From Roseicella frigidaeris (GTDB lineage: Bacteria; Pseudomonadota; Alphaproteobacteria; Acetobacterales; Acetobacteraceae): a DNA stretch of 64,000 nucleotides. The translations under genes were made by a program, and so were the position numbers. Shown here piece by piece: positions 8,851 through 17,229 of the stretch (position 1 is its first letter; every line of letters starts with the position of its first letter). Location: NCBI RefSeq assembly GCF_003258945.1, contig NZ_QLIX01000022.1, positions 20,684 through 84,683 on the forward strand, written 5' to 3'. The notes under the pieces are model-generated. The model did not search any database. It was not told the origin of the DNA and worked only from the letters and a program-made list of their open reading frames with translations.

Positions 8851-9426
8851 ATGCTGACCGTTGGCGACAAGTTCCCCTCCTTCGCCCTCGACGCCGTGAA
8901 GGGAGGCCCCGAGGGGCTGGGCGGCCCCGGCAAGTCCTTCACCCGCGTCACCTCCGAGACCGATGCCGGCAAGTGGAAGGTCGTCTTCTTCTGGCCGAAG
9001 GACTTCACCTTCATCTGCCCGACCGAGATCGCCGCCTTCGGCAAGCTCGCCGGCGAGTTCGCCGACCGTGACGCGGTGGTCTACGGCGTCTCGACCGACA
9101 GCGAGTTCGTGCACCTGAACTGGCGCGTCCACAACGACGACATCCGCGACCTGCCGATCCCGATGCTGGCCGACATCAAGCGCGAGCTGTCCGCGGCGCT
9201 GGGCATCCTCGACAAGGAGGCCGGCGTCGCGCTGCGCGCCACCTTCATCGTCGATCCGGACGGCACCATCCAGTGGGCGGCGGTGAACGGCCTCAATGTC
9301 GGCCGCAACCCGCAGGAGGTGCTGCGGGTGCTCGACGCGCTGCAGACCGACGAGCTCTGCCCCTGCAACTGGGAGAAGGGCAAGGAGGTCCTCAAGCCGC
9401 AGGACCTGTTCGAGAAGGCGGCCTGA
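8851..9426 (+). CDS. ahpC: Peroxiredoxin AhpC-like alkyl hydroperoxide reductase
   Basis: 191 residues. The thioredoxin-like peroxiredoxin domain contains the peroxidatic Cys56 in D-F-T-F-I-C-P-T-E and C-terminal cysteines C170 and C172 in L-C-P-C-N-W, one of them resolving. This is the AhpC type that works with AhpD instead of AhpF: it reduces H2O2 and organic peroxides. ahpD follows 155 bp downstream in the same direction and oxyR is divergent upstream. Two strong hairpins lie in the gap before ahpD. Confidence 0.95.
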   Translation: MLTVGDKFPSFALDAVKGGPEGLGGPGKSFTRVTSETDAGKWKVVFFWPKDFTFICPTEIAAFGKLAGEFADRDAVVYGVSTDSEFVHLNWRVHNDDIRDLPIPMLADIKRELSAALGILDKEAGVALRATFIVDPDGTIQWAAVNGLNVGRNPQEVLRVLDALQTDELCPCNWEKGKEVLKPQDLFEKAA

Positions 9427-9444
9427 CGCCGCCCATCGCGTGAC

Positions 9445-9498
9445 GGGGGGACGGAGGCGTCCCCCCGCCCTCTCCTCCCGGCCCCGGGCCGGGAGGAG
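9445..9498 (+). other. Two hairpins between ahpC and ahpD
   Basis: Hairpin 1: nine perfect pairs, GGGGGGACG (9445-9453) with CGTCCCCCC (9458-9466), loop GAGG. Hairpin 2: CTCCTCCCGGCC (9472-9483) with GGCCGGGAGGAG (9487-9498). Neither has a T-run, so they look more like processing or stabilising stem-loops, or partial attenuators setting the ahpC:ahpD ratio, than classical terminators. Confidence 0.6.
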
Positions 9499-9581
9499 GG
9501 TGGGCCGAGCGGATGGGCCGCCCCCCGGGGCGCCGCGTCCGCTCCGCCCACCCACAATCAGAGCCCGTCGAGGAGCCCGCC

Positions 9582-10112
9582 ATGTCGCTGGAAGCCCTGC
9601 GCAACGCCCTGCCCGACTATGCCAAGGACCAGAAGCTGAATCTCGGCAGCCTGGCCACCGAGCCGGTGCTGACCGAGCAGCAGCGCGCCGGCACCTTCAT
9701 CGCCTCCGCCCTTGCCTCCCGCAACCCGACCGTGATCAGGGAGATCGTGGACGAGTTCGGCCCGAAGCTCAGCCCGGAGGCGCTGACCGCCGCCAAGGCC
9801 GCGGCCAGCATCATGGGCATGAACAACGTCTATTACCGTTTCACCCATCTGGTGCAGGGCGACTACGCCCAGATGCCGGCCAAGCTGCGGATGAACGTCA
9901 TGGCCCGCCCCGGCGTCGACAAGACGGATTTCGAGCTCTGGTCGCTCGCCGTCTCGGCCATCAACGGCTGCGGCATGTGCATGGAGAGCCATGAGAAGGT
10001 CGTGCTGCAGCATGGGCTGAGCAAGGAGCAGGTGCAGGCCGCGGTGCGCATCGCCTCGGTGGTGCATGCGACGGCCGCGACCCTCGACGGCGAGGCGGCG
10101 CTCGCCGCCTGA
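9582..10112 (+). CDS. ahpD: Alkyl hydroperoxide reductase AhpD
   Basis: 176 residues from ATG 9582; upstream in-frame sequence is the hairpin-rich gap and is not protein-like. The carboxymuconolactone decarboxylase/AhpD fold carries the redox motif [10 protein letters not shown], with C130, C133 and H137 as in Mycobacterium AhpD. AhpD recycles AhpC using lipoylated proteins of central metabolism as electron donors. Co-directional with ahpC and probably co-transcribed through the hairpin region. Confidence 0.94.
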   Translation: MSLEALRNALPDYAKDQKLNLGSLATEPVLTEQQRAGTFIASALASRNPTVIREIVDEFGPKLSPEALTAAKAAASIMGMNNVYYRFTHLVQGDYAQMPAKLRMNVMARPGVDKTDFELWSLAVSAINGCGMCMESHEKVVLQHGLSKEQVQAAVRIASVVHATAATLDGEAALAA

Positions 10113-10198
10113 GCGGGCCGCCGCCGGCCTGTCTTCATCGCTCCTTCACCCGGCCCCGCCATGATCGCCGTCCATCGGGTCGATCAGGCAGTGGGCGA

Positions 10199-11815
10199 AT
10201 GGATCAGCAACCGAAATCGCGGCAGGTGACGGACCGCGACCGCTTCCTGACCTTCGCCCTGGCCGCGGCCGAGATCCTGGTGGAGACGACGCCGGACGGC
10301 CGCATCCTCTTCGCGGCCGGCGCCCTCAACAGCCGCCTCGGCCGGCCGGCCGAGGACTGGCTGGGCCGCCAAGCGCGGGACCTGCTCGCCCTGCCGGACC
10401 GGCCGGGCTTCGACCTCGCCTTCGCCCGCCTCCTCGCCCGCGACCGCCTGCCGCCCACCCGCTTCCGCCTGGCCAACGGCGCGGGCACGCCGGTCTCCTG
10501 CGCCGGGCTGCGGCTGCTCGGCCGGGATGCCAGCCGGCTCTGCCTCACCCTCGGCGCCATGCCGGCCGAGCGCCCCGCCGACCTCCCCGCCCCCGCGGGC
10601 CCCGCCGGCCTCTGGCAGGCCGCCGAGCAGACCGCGCGGGACGGCGGCGACGGGTGCATGCTCGGCCTGATCGAGCTGCGCGAGGCCGACCGGCCGCTCA
10701 TCCCCTCGCCCGACGCCGCCGCCCGCATCCGCGAGACCATCGCCGGCACGCTCGGCTCCGAGGATCTGGCGAGCGAGCTCACGCCCGGGCGCTACGGCCT
10801 GATCGCCCGGGGCGGCTCGGATATCGGGGCGCTCGGCGAGGCCATCGCCGCCGCCGCCGGCAACGGCGCCACCGCCGCCACCCGCGGCCTGGCGCTGGAG
10901 GCGGAGGGGCTGACGCCGCTGCAGCGCTCCCGCGCCCTCCGCCACGCCCTCGCCTGCTTCTCCCGCGAGGGGCTGGAGCGGCTGGATGGGGAGGGCTTCG
11001 CGGAGGGGCTGTCCGGCTTCGTGGCGCAGGTCTATGCGCGGGCGGCCCGGCTGCGCCAGGCCATCGCCGATCGTCGCTTCCAGCTCGCCTTCCAGCCGAT
11101 CGTCGCCCTGGCCGATCGCCAGCCGCATCACTGGGAGGCGCTGCTGCGGCCGGACCCGGAAACCCGCGCCGCCATCGGCGGGGTGCAGGATTTCGTCACC
11201 TTCGCCGAGACGGCGGGCCTGTCGGAGGAGCTGGACTGGGCCGTGCTCGCCGCGGTCTGCGCCGCCGCCCGCCGCGTCCGCGGTGCCCGCATCGCCGCCA
11301 ACCTCTCCGGCCTGACCTTGCAGAGCCCGGGCTTCCGCGACCGGCTGCTGACCCTGCTCGATGCCGAGCCGCTGCTGTCGCACCGCCTGCTCATCGAGAT
11401 CACCGAAACCGCCGAGATCGAGAACGAGGCCGAGGCGGTGCGCACGGTCGAGGCGCTGCGGCAGCGCGGCCTGCTGCTCTGCATCGACGATCTCGGCGCC
11501 GGCGCCGCCGCCTTCCGCTACCTGCGCGCCTTCCGGGTCGATTACGTGAAGATCGACGGGCTCTACGTCACCGCCGCCACGCATAGCGAGCAGGACCGCA
11601 GCGTCATCGCCGGCATGGCGGAGCTGGCCCGGTCGCTCGGGGCGCGGGTGGTGGCGGAGCGGATCGAGACTGAGGAGGAGGCCTCGCTCATGCGCGCGCT
11701 CGGCGTGGAGTATGGCCAGGGCTGGCTGTTCGGGCGGCCCGGCCCCCTGCCTGGCCCCCTGCCCGGCGGCGGCCAGGCTGCCGCCCCCGTCGGGCCGAAC
11801 GCCCTGGCGTCGTAG
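10199..11815 (+). CDS. PAS-EAL cyclic-di-GMP phosphodiesterase
   Basis: 538 residues. A PAS-like sensor occupies about residues 15-120; a degenerate middle region about 130-260 occupies the place of a GGDEF domain but shows no GGDEF motif; the EAL domain is about 275-525. Catalytic residues are intact: E-A-L-L-R (about 312), A-N-L-S-G, E-I-T-E-T, C-I-D-D-L-G, V-K-I-D-G, A-E-R-I-E-T and Y-G-Q-G-W-L-F. It should hydrolyse c-di-GMP and lower the signal. There is no membrane segment. The last 25 residues are a low-complexity G-P-L-P tail. Confidence 0.88.
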   Translation: MDQQPKSRQVTDRDRFLTFALAAAEILVETTPDGRILFAAGALNSRLGRPAEDWLGRQARDLLALPDRPGFDLAFARLLARDRLPPTRFRLANGAGTPVSCAGLRLLGRDASRLCLTLGAMPAERPADLPAPAGPAGLWQAAEQTARDGGDGCMLGLIELREADRPLIPSPDAAARIRETIAGTLGSEDLASELTPGRYGLIARGGSDIGALGEAIAAAAGNGATAATRGLALEAEGLTPLQRSRALRHALACFSREGLERLDGEGFAEGLSGFVAQVYARAARLRQAIADRRFQLAFQPIVALADRQPHHWEALLRPDPETRAAIGGVQDFVTFAETAGLSEELDWAVLAAVCAAARRVRGARIAANLSGLTLQSPGFRDRLLTLLDAEPLLSHRLLIEITETAEIENEAEAVRTVEALRQRGLLLCIDDLGAGAAAFRYLRAFRVDYVKIDGLYVTAATHSEQDRSVIAGMAELARSLGARVVAERIETEEEASLMRALGVEYGQGWLFGRPGPLPGPLPGGGQAAAPVGPNALAS

Positions 11816-11830
11816 CGCCGGCCCCCAGCT

Positions 11831-11868
11831 GGGATTTGGCGCCCTGGCCGGGATTTGACGCCCTGGCC
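11831..11868. repeat. 19-bp tandem duplication
   Basis: GGGATTTGGCGCCCTGGCC (11831-11849) is followed directly by a second copy with one change (11850-11868), in the 104-bp gap between the EAL gene and the hydrolase gene. It may be a slipped-strand duplication or a pair of binding sites for the hydrolase promoter. Confidence 0.7.
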
Positions 11869-11919
11869 GGGCGCAACGATCATGCTCGGCGCGCGGCGCC
11901 GCCGCCAGGGAGGACCGGC

Positions 11920-12789
11920 ATGCGCGAGCGGAGTTGCCAGCCCCCGGACCCCGCGCCGCGCCGGCCGCGCTTCCGCCCGCCGCCCGGCGCCTGCGACGCG
12001 CATTGCCACGTCTTCGGCCCGGCCGACCGCTACCCCTATGCGCCGGACCGCGCCTATACCCCGCCCGATGCGCCGGTCGAGGCGCTGCGCCGGCTGCACG
12101 CCATCCTCGGCCTCGAGCGCGCGGTGATCGTGCAGGCGAGCTGCCACGGCACCGACAACACGGCGATGCTGGAGGCGATCGCCGGCTCCGGCGGCGCCTA
12201 TCGCGGCGTCGCCATCCTCGATGCCGGCGTCACCGAGGCCGAGCTCGACCGGCTGCAGGCCGGGGGCATCCGCGGCGTGCGCTTCAACTTCGTGCGCCAT
12301 CTCGGCGGCGCCCCCGACCTCGCCGTCTTCGACGCGGTGCTGGAGCGGATCGAGCGCCTCGGCTGGCATGTGGTGCTGCATCTCGATGCCGAGGACATCC
12401 TGGACCATGCCGGCCGCATCGCCCGGCTGCGCGTGCCCTTCGTCATCGACCATATGGGCCGGGTGAAGGCGCGCGGCGGGCTCGGCCAGGCGCCCTTCCG
12501 CGCCCTGCTCGAGCTGCTGCGCAACCCGCTCGCCTGGGTGAAGGTCTGCGGCGCCGAGCGCGTCTCCTCCGCCGGCCGGCCCTTCGCCGATGCCGTGCCC
12601 TTCGCCGCGGCGCTGATCGAGGCGGCGCCCGAGCGGGTGCTCTGGGGCACCGATTGGCCGCATCCGAACATCGCCGGCGACATGCCGAACGACGGCGACC
12701 TCGTCGATCTCTTCGCGCAATTCACCGCCGATGCCGGGCTGCGGCGGCAGGTGCTGGTGGAGAACCCGGCCCGGCTCTACTGGCGCTGA
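11920..12789 (+). CDS. Amidohydrolase-2 / 2-pyrone-4,6-dicarboxylate lactonase-like TIM-barrel hydrolase
   Basis: 289 residues from ATG 11920, which has GGAGG nearby upstream. Metal and active-site motifs of the COG3618 lactonase group: C-D-A-H-C-H-V-F-G-P (about 27-36), H-L-D-A-E-D near residue 155, V-I-D-H-M-G-R near 177, and W-G-T-D-W-P-H-P near 244. LigI-type enzymes open a lactone ring in aromatic catabolism (protocatechuate 4,5-cleavage). No other lig genes are here, so the true substrate is open. Convergent with the MBL gene (9 bp apart). Confidence 0.85.
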   Translation: MRERSCQPPDPAPRRPRFRPPPGACDAHCHVFGPADRYPYAPDRAYTPPDAPVEALRRLHAILGLERAVIVQASCHGTDNTAMLEAIAGSGGAYRGVAILDAGVTEAELDRLQAGGIRGVRFNFVRHLGGAPDLAVFDAVLERIERLGWHVVLHLDAEDILDHAGRIARLRVPFVIDHMGRVKARGGLGQAPFRALLELLRNPLAWVKVCGAERVSSAGRPFADAVPFAAALIEAAPERVLWGTDWPHPNIAGDMPNDGDLVDLFAQFTADAGLRRQVLVENPARLYWR

Positions 12790-12798
12790 GGTGCCGCC

Positions 12799-13761
12799 TC
12801 AGCTCCATTCCGCGCGCAGGAAGCGGTAGCCCTCGCCCGCCCGCGCGACATGGCCGGTCGCCGGGAAGGGGAAATGGTAGCCGATGACGCGGATGCGGTC
12901 GGTCGCCGCCATGTCGAGCACCCGCCGGCGCGTCGCCTCCGCCGCCGCGGCGTCGAATTCGAAGGTCGAATGCAGGCCGGGGCGGCGCAGGAACAGCTCC
13001 GGCCGGTGGCTGGTATCGGCCAGCAGCAGCAGTTGCTCGCCGCCATCGGCGATGCGGAAGATGCAATGCCCGGGCGTGTGGCCGAAGGCGGCGATGGACT
13101 CGATGCCCGGCGCCACCGCCTCGCCGGGGGCGAATTGCCGCAGCCGCGCCCGGTAGGGCGCGAAGCGGCGGGCGACATTGGCGAAGTTCACCCGCTGCCC
13201 CTCCGGGCTGCGGGTCTCGTTCGCCGGGTCGCTCCACCAGGCCCATTCCGGCTCGGCGACCGCCACCTCGGCATTGGGGAAGGTGGCGGTGCCGTCGCGC
13301 GCGGTCAGGCCATGGATGTGGTCCTGGTGGCAATGGGTGACGACGACGAGCCCGACCTTCTCCGGCTCGAGCCCCGCCGCCGCCATGTTGCGCGCCAGCA
13401 GCCCGGCGGTCGGCGCCATCTGGCCGCCGGTGCCGGCATCGAAGGCGACCAGCATCCGGCCGGTCTCGACGAAGGTGACGGTATAGGGGCCGTCATAGGT
13501 CGCGGTCGGCAGGAAGCTCTCGGCCAGCACCGCCTGCACCTCGGGCAGCGGGGCGTTGCGCACCAGCCCCTCCGTGCTGCGGCGGGCGAAGCCATCGAAC
13601 ACCGTGGTCACGGTGAAGCCGCCGAGCCGGAAGCGGTACCAGCCCGGCGCCTGGGCCAGCGCGGCGGGCGTCGCCGCAGCCGCCCGCCTTGCCAGGGGCG
13701 GCAGGGCGAGGCCCGGCGCCGCCAGCGGAATGAAGGACAGGGAGCGGCGTCCGGTCGGCAA
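12799..13761 (-). CDS. Secreted metallo-beta-lactamase-fold hydrolase (Tat-like signal)
   Basis: 320 residues with a TTG start at 13761, chosen because ACGGAGG lies 5 bases upstream and the resulting N-terminus (G-R-R-S-L-S-F-I-P-L-A-A) is a Tat-type export signal. The metal-binding motif T-H-C-H-Q-D-H-I-H-G is at about residue 145, with G-H-T-P-G-H and a metal-bridging Asp (L-L-A-D-T-S-H) later. Class: quorum-lactonase or alkylsulfatase-like MBL proteins; substrate unknown. It is 50 bp downstream of the hydroxyacid dehydrogenase gene in the same direction, so may be co-transcribed. Confidence 0.8.
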   Translation of the reverse strand: MPTGRRSLSFIPLAAPGLALPPLARRAAAATPAALAQAPGWYRFRLGGFTVTTVFDGFARRSTEGLVRNAPLPEVQAVLAESFLPTATYDGPYTVTFVETGRMLVAFDAGTGGQMAPTAGLLARNMAAAGLEPEKVGLVVVTHCHQDHIHGLTARDGTATFPNAEVAVAEPEWAWWSDPANETRSPEGQRVNFANVARRFAPYRARLRQFAPGEAVAPGIESIAAFGHTPGHCIFRIADGGEQLLLLADTSHRPELFLRRPGLHSTFEFDAAAAEATRRRVLDMAATDRIRVIGYHFPFPATGHVARAGEGYRFLRAEWS

Positions 13762-13811
13762 GGCGGCCTCCGTGGATCGGTCTGCCGGGGAAGATGCGCC
13801 GCCGCCGCGGG

Positions 13812-14789
13812 TCACGCCACCCGGTGCGGCGGGGCGGCTCCCTTCAGCAGCACGGCATCGAGATTCTCCAACGCGCGATTCCCCATCGCGTCGCGCGTCT
13901 CGATCGTCGCGCTGCCGAGATGCGGCAGCAGCACAACGTTCTGCAAGGGCAGGTAGCCCGGGTTCACCTTCGGCTCGCCATCGTACACGTCGAGGCCGGC
14001 GGCGCGGATATGGCCGGACTTCAGGGCCGCGATCAGCGCCGCGTCGTCGAGCGAGCCGCCGCGGCCGGTGTTGATGACGATCGCCCCTTTCTTCATCTTC
14101 GCCAGCCGCTCGGCATTCAGCCAGTGCCGCGTCCCCGCGCCGCCTGGGACGTGCATCGAGATCATGTCGATGGTCGAGAGGAAGCTGTCCTCGTTGTCGT
14201 GGTAGATGGCGCCCTGCTCGAGCTCCGGCGGCAGGCGCTGCATGTCGCGGTAGTGGATCTCCATGCGGAAGCCGCGCGCCATGTTGGCCAGCTCCCGCCC
14301 GATCCGGCCGAAGCCGAGGATGCCGAGCTTCTTGTGCTCGAGCGTCACGCCCATGAGCTGCGTCGGCGCCCAGCCCTGCCACTGGCCGCTGCGCACCAGC
14401 GCCTCGCCCTCCACCGCGCGGCGGGCGGCCATCAGCAGCAGGGTGAAGGCGCATTCGGCGGTGGCGAAGGAGAGCACCTCGGGCGTGTTCACCACCACGA
14501 TGCCGCGCGCCTTGGCCGCCTCGATATCGATATGGTCGAAGCCGACGCTGAAGGTGGCGATGACCTTCACGCTGTCCGGCAGCGCCTTGATGCAGGCGGC
14601 GTTGAACTGGTCGCCGGCGGCGCCGAGGATGCCGTCGGCCTTCGCCGCGGTCGCGCGCCGGGCGATCTCGGCGCCGTCGGTGGACCAGGGCTCGTCCTGC
14701 GGGTTGAGGCGGGCGTCGTAGTCGCGCGAGGCGCGCGCCTCGATGGCGTCCGGCAGCTTGCGGGTGACGAGCAGGATCGGCTTGGGCAT
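13812..14789 (-). CDS. D-2-hydroxyacid dehydrogenase (glyoxylate/hydroxypyruvate reductase type)
   Basis: 325 residues. ATG 14789 is preferred over one three codons upstream (14798) because GAGGAG is nine bases before it but touches the earlier one. NAD(P) motif L-G-I-L-G-F-G-R-I-G-R (about 153-163); catalytic triad Arg in N-T-G-R-G-G, Glu in D-V-Y-D-G-E-P, and His in L-L-P-H-L-G-S-A-T. This is the GyaR / glycerate dehydrogenase group that interconverts glyoxylate and glycolate or hydroxypyruvate and D-glycerate. It may connect to glcDE, but they are 10 kb apart. Confidence 0.9.
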   Translation of the reverse strand: MPKPILLVTRKLPDAIEARASRDYDARLNPQDEPWSTDGAEIARRATAAKADGILGAAGDQFNAACIKALPDSVKVIATFSVGFDHIDIEAAKARGIVVVNTPEVLSFATAECAFTLLLMAARRAVEGEALVRSGQWQGWAPTQLMGVTLEHKKLGILGFGRIGRELANMARGFRMEIHYRDMQRLPPELEQGAIYHDNEDSFLSTIDMISMHVPGGAGTRHWLNAERLAKMKKGAIVINTGRGGSLDDAALIAALKSGHIRAAGLDVYDGEPKVNPGYLPLQNVVLLPHLGSATIETRDAMGNRALENLDAVLLKGAAPPHRVA

Positions 14790-14932
14790 GGCGGGCATCT
14801 CCTCGGGTCTCGCGGTTTACCAGCGGCGGCGCGTCTTGCCATCCCGGCGCGGCCGGCCCGGCGGGCGGCCCGCTTGCCAGGGGCCGGCCCCGGGGGCACC
14901 GTCCCGGCCGGAATCGAAGGGGAGCGAGGCGC

Positions 14933-15724
14933 ATGGATCTCGGGTTGCAGGGCCGGCGCGCCCTGGTCATGGGCGGCACCAAGGGTCTTGGTCGGTCGAT
15001 CGCCGATGCGCTGGCCGGCGAGGGCGCGGCGCTCGTCATCAGCGGCCGCGACCAGGGGCGGCTGGACCAGGCGGCGGCCGAGCTGAAGGCGGCCGGCGCC
15101 GCCTCCGCCGCTGGCGTCGTCGCCGATGTCGCGCGCAGCGCCGACATGGACAAGCTGGCCGATGCGGCGCTGGCCGCCCTGGGCGGGGTCGATATCCTGG
15201 TGCTGAACCATGGCGGGCCGCCGCCCTGCACCGCCTCGCAGATCACCGAGGAGGCGCTGCTGGAGTGGTTCCAGCACATCGTCGTCTCGCCCATCCGCAT
15301 CGCCAACCGCCTCATCCCGGCGATGCGCGAGCGCGGCTGGGGCCGGGTGATCGTGGTCGGCAGCACCGGCATGCAGCACCCGATCCCGACGCTGGCGCTT
15401 TCCAACACGCTGCGCGCCTCGATCTGGGGCTGGCTGAAGACCCTCTCGGGCGAGGTGGCGAAGGACGGGGTGACGATGAACATCCTCGCCCCCGGCACCA
15501 TCCAGACCGACCGGGTGACCCAGACGACGACGGTGCGCGCCAAGCAGAAGGGCGTCTCCTTCGAGGCGGCGCTGGCCGAGGCGGCGGCCGAGATCCCGGC
15601 CGGGCGGCTCGGCACCCCGGCGGATTACGGGCCGATGGGCGCCTTCCTCGCCAGCGAGAAGGGCGCCTACATCACCGGCAGCATGATCCGCGTCGATGGC
15701 GGCCGCGTCCGCGGCATGGTGTGA
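14933..15724 (+). CDS. Atypical short-chain dehydrogenase/reductase without catalytic Tyr
   Basis: 263 residues. N-terminal Rossmann motif T-K-G-L-G-R-S (T-G-x3-G-x-G variant, about 16-22) and N-H-G-G near residue 92 in the position of N-N-A-G. The usual Y-x3-K is missing: after the catalytic-Ser region (V-G-S-T-G-M) the sequence reads L-A-L-S-N-T-L-R-A, so neither Tyr nor Lys is in place. C-terminal D-G-G-R-V-R-G-M is conserved in this SDR subgroup. Fold is secure; redox activity by the classical mechanism is doubtful. A palindromic repeat begins 5 bp after the stop. Confidence 0.85.
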   Translation: MDLGLQGRRALVMGGTKGLGRSIADALAGEGAALVISGRDQGRLDQAAAELKAAGAASAAGVVADVARSADMDKLADAALAALGGVDILVLNHGGPPPCTASQITEEALLEWFQHIVVSPIRIANRLIPAMRERGWGRVIVVGSTGMQHPIPTLALSNTLRASIWGWLKTLSGEVAKDGVTMNILAPGTIQTDRVTQTTTVRAKQKGVSFEAALAEAAAEIPAGRLGTPADYGPMGAFLASEKGAYITGSMIRVDGGRVRGMV

Positions 15725-15728
15725 TTGT

Positions 15729-15832
15729 TCCCCACGAAGCCGCTGCGCGGCTTCGTGGGTCCCCCAGGGAGCCACCTGCCGGCCAAGGGGCGCCACAGCC
15801 TGCCGTGGCGAAGCCATGGCGGGGCACCGGGC
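15729..15832 (+). repeat. Dispersed palindromic repeat family 1, copy A
   Basis: First block: perfect 13-bp hairpin CCCACGAAGCCGC (15731-15743) / GCGGCTTCGTGGG (15747-15759). Second block at 15791-15831 resembles the second hairpin of the other copies but has diverged (CTGCCGTGGCGAAGCCATGGCGGGG). It begins 4 bp after the SDR stop codon, in sense direction, and could serve as that gene's transcript end. Sibling copies are at 22657, 36337 and 57412. Confidence 0.8.
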
Positions 15833-15963
15833 GGAGGCGCCGCCGGCGCCTCGGGGCCTCGATGTGCCAACGTCAATGCATGCCGGTATAGGGACGGCGC
15901 GGCACAGCATGTGCTAGTCGGGCTGCCGACGGGGGCTTGATGCGCTCCCGCAAGGAGTTCTGG

Positions 15964-17229
15964 ATGCTGCCCAACCTCACCCCCGATGTCGCGCTCGCCG
16001 AACGGCTCTTTGCCACCCTGCGCGAGCGGAGCTTCGACGGCACCGGCATCACCCGCGAGGCCTTCGGGCCGGGCGAGCGCATGGCGCATGCGCTGATGGC
16101 CGAGACCGGCGCGGCGCTCGGCCTCGAGCAACGGGTCGATCCGGTGGGCAATCTCTACCTCACCCTGCCCGGCGCCGACCGCGCGGCGAAGCGGGTGCTG
16201 CTCGGCAGCCATCTCGACAGTGTCGTATCCGGCGGCAATTACGACGGCGCGGCCGGCGTGCTGGCCGGGCTTGCGGCGCTCGCCGGCATGCGCCGCGCCG
16301 GCTATGTCCCGGCCCGCGACATCACGGTGATGGCGATCCGCGCCGAGGAGGCGGGCGCCTGGTTCCCCACCTCCTATCCCGGCAGCCGCGGCGCCCTGGG
16401 CGCCATGACGCCCGAGGAGTTGCAGGTGCGACGGCTGGATACCGGCCGGACGCTGGCCGAGCACATGCGCGAGGAGGGGTTCGACCCGGATTTCGTCGCC
16501 CGCGGCGAGCGGGGAATCGACCCGGCGGGCATCGCCGCCTTCCTCGAGGTGCATATCGAGCAGGGGCCGGTGCTGGAGGCCGAGGGCGTCCCGGTCGGCA
16601 TCGTCACCGGCATCCCCGGCAGCCGCCGCCTGCGCGCGGCGCGGGTGATCGGCGAATGGAACCACTCCGGCGCCACGCCGCGGAAATACCGCAAGGACGC
16701 CGCCATCGCCCTCGCCGACCTCGCCGTCGCGCTGGACGAGGCCTGGTGCCGACTGGATGCGCTCGGCCAGGCCATGGTCTGCACCTTCTGCGTGCTGGCG
16801 ACGCCGCCCGAGGCGGGCTTCACCAAGATCCCCGGCGAGGCCGTGTTCCAGCTCGACGTGCGCAGCGTCAACCTGCACGCCTGCGACGCGCTCTTCGAGG
16901 TGCTGTACGACAAGGTGGCGGAGATCGAGGCGCGCCGCGGCGTACGCTTCGAGCTCGGCGCCGAGACCGGCAGCCGCGCCAGCCCGATGGATGCGGGCGT
17001 GCAGGCGGCGCTGCGGCAGGCCGCCGCGGCGCTCGGCATCTCCTGCCACGTCATGGCTTCGGGCGGCGGGCACGACGCCGCGGCCTTCGCCCAGGCCGGC
17101 ATCCCGACCGGGATGCTCTTCGTGCGCAACCAGAATGGCAGCCACAATCCGAAGGAAGGGATGCGGATGGAGGATTTCGCGCAGGCCTCGGCCATCGCGC
17201 AGCGTTTCGCCGCGGAGTACGCGGCGTGA
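15964..17229 (+). CDS. M20-family Zn hydrolase: allantoate / N-carbamoyl-L-amino-acid amidohydrolase type
   Basis: 421 residues from ATG 15964, decided by AAGGAG six bases upstream (an ATG nine codons earlier has none). Two-metal site: G-S-H-L-D-S-V (about 80-86), G-G-N-Y-D-G-A-A-G-V, E-E-A-G-A-W-F near 128, E-V-H-I-E-Q-G-P-V near 198, and C-terminal N-G-S-H-N-P-K-E-G-M. This signature belongs to AllC / HyuC-type enzymes that remove the carbamoyl group from N-carbamoyl L-amino acids or ureido compounds. It overlaps hyuA by 4 bp (GTGA), first gene of the amide-hydrolysis operon. Confidence 0.9.
   Translation: MLPNLTPDVALAERLFATLRERSFDGTGITREAFGPGERMAHALMAETGAALGLEQRVDPVGNLYLTLPGADRAAKRVLLGSHLDSVVSGGNYDGAAGVLAGLAALAGMRRAGYVPARDITVMAIRAEEAGAWFPTSYPGSRGALGAMTPEELQVRRLDTGRTLAEHMREEGFDPDFVARGERGIDPAGIAAFLEVHIEQGPVLEAEGVPVGIVTGIPGSRRLRAARVIGEWNHSGATPRKYRKDAAIALADLAVALDEAWCRLDALGQAMVCTFCVLATPPEAGFTKIPGEAVFQLDVRSVNLHACDALFEVLYDKVAEIEARRGVRFELGAETGSRASPMDAGVQAALRQAAAALGISCHVMASGGGHDAAAFAQAGIPTGMLFVRNQNGSHNPKEGMRMEDFAQASAIAQRFAAEYAA

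Noticed and set aside
12799..15615. A 938-residue frame joining the MBL protein to sequence antisense to other genes
   Set aside because: Only the first 320 residues from TTG 13761 are MBL-like and have a ribosome site; the rest is a shadow of the dehydrogenase and SDR genes.
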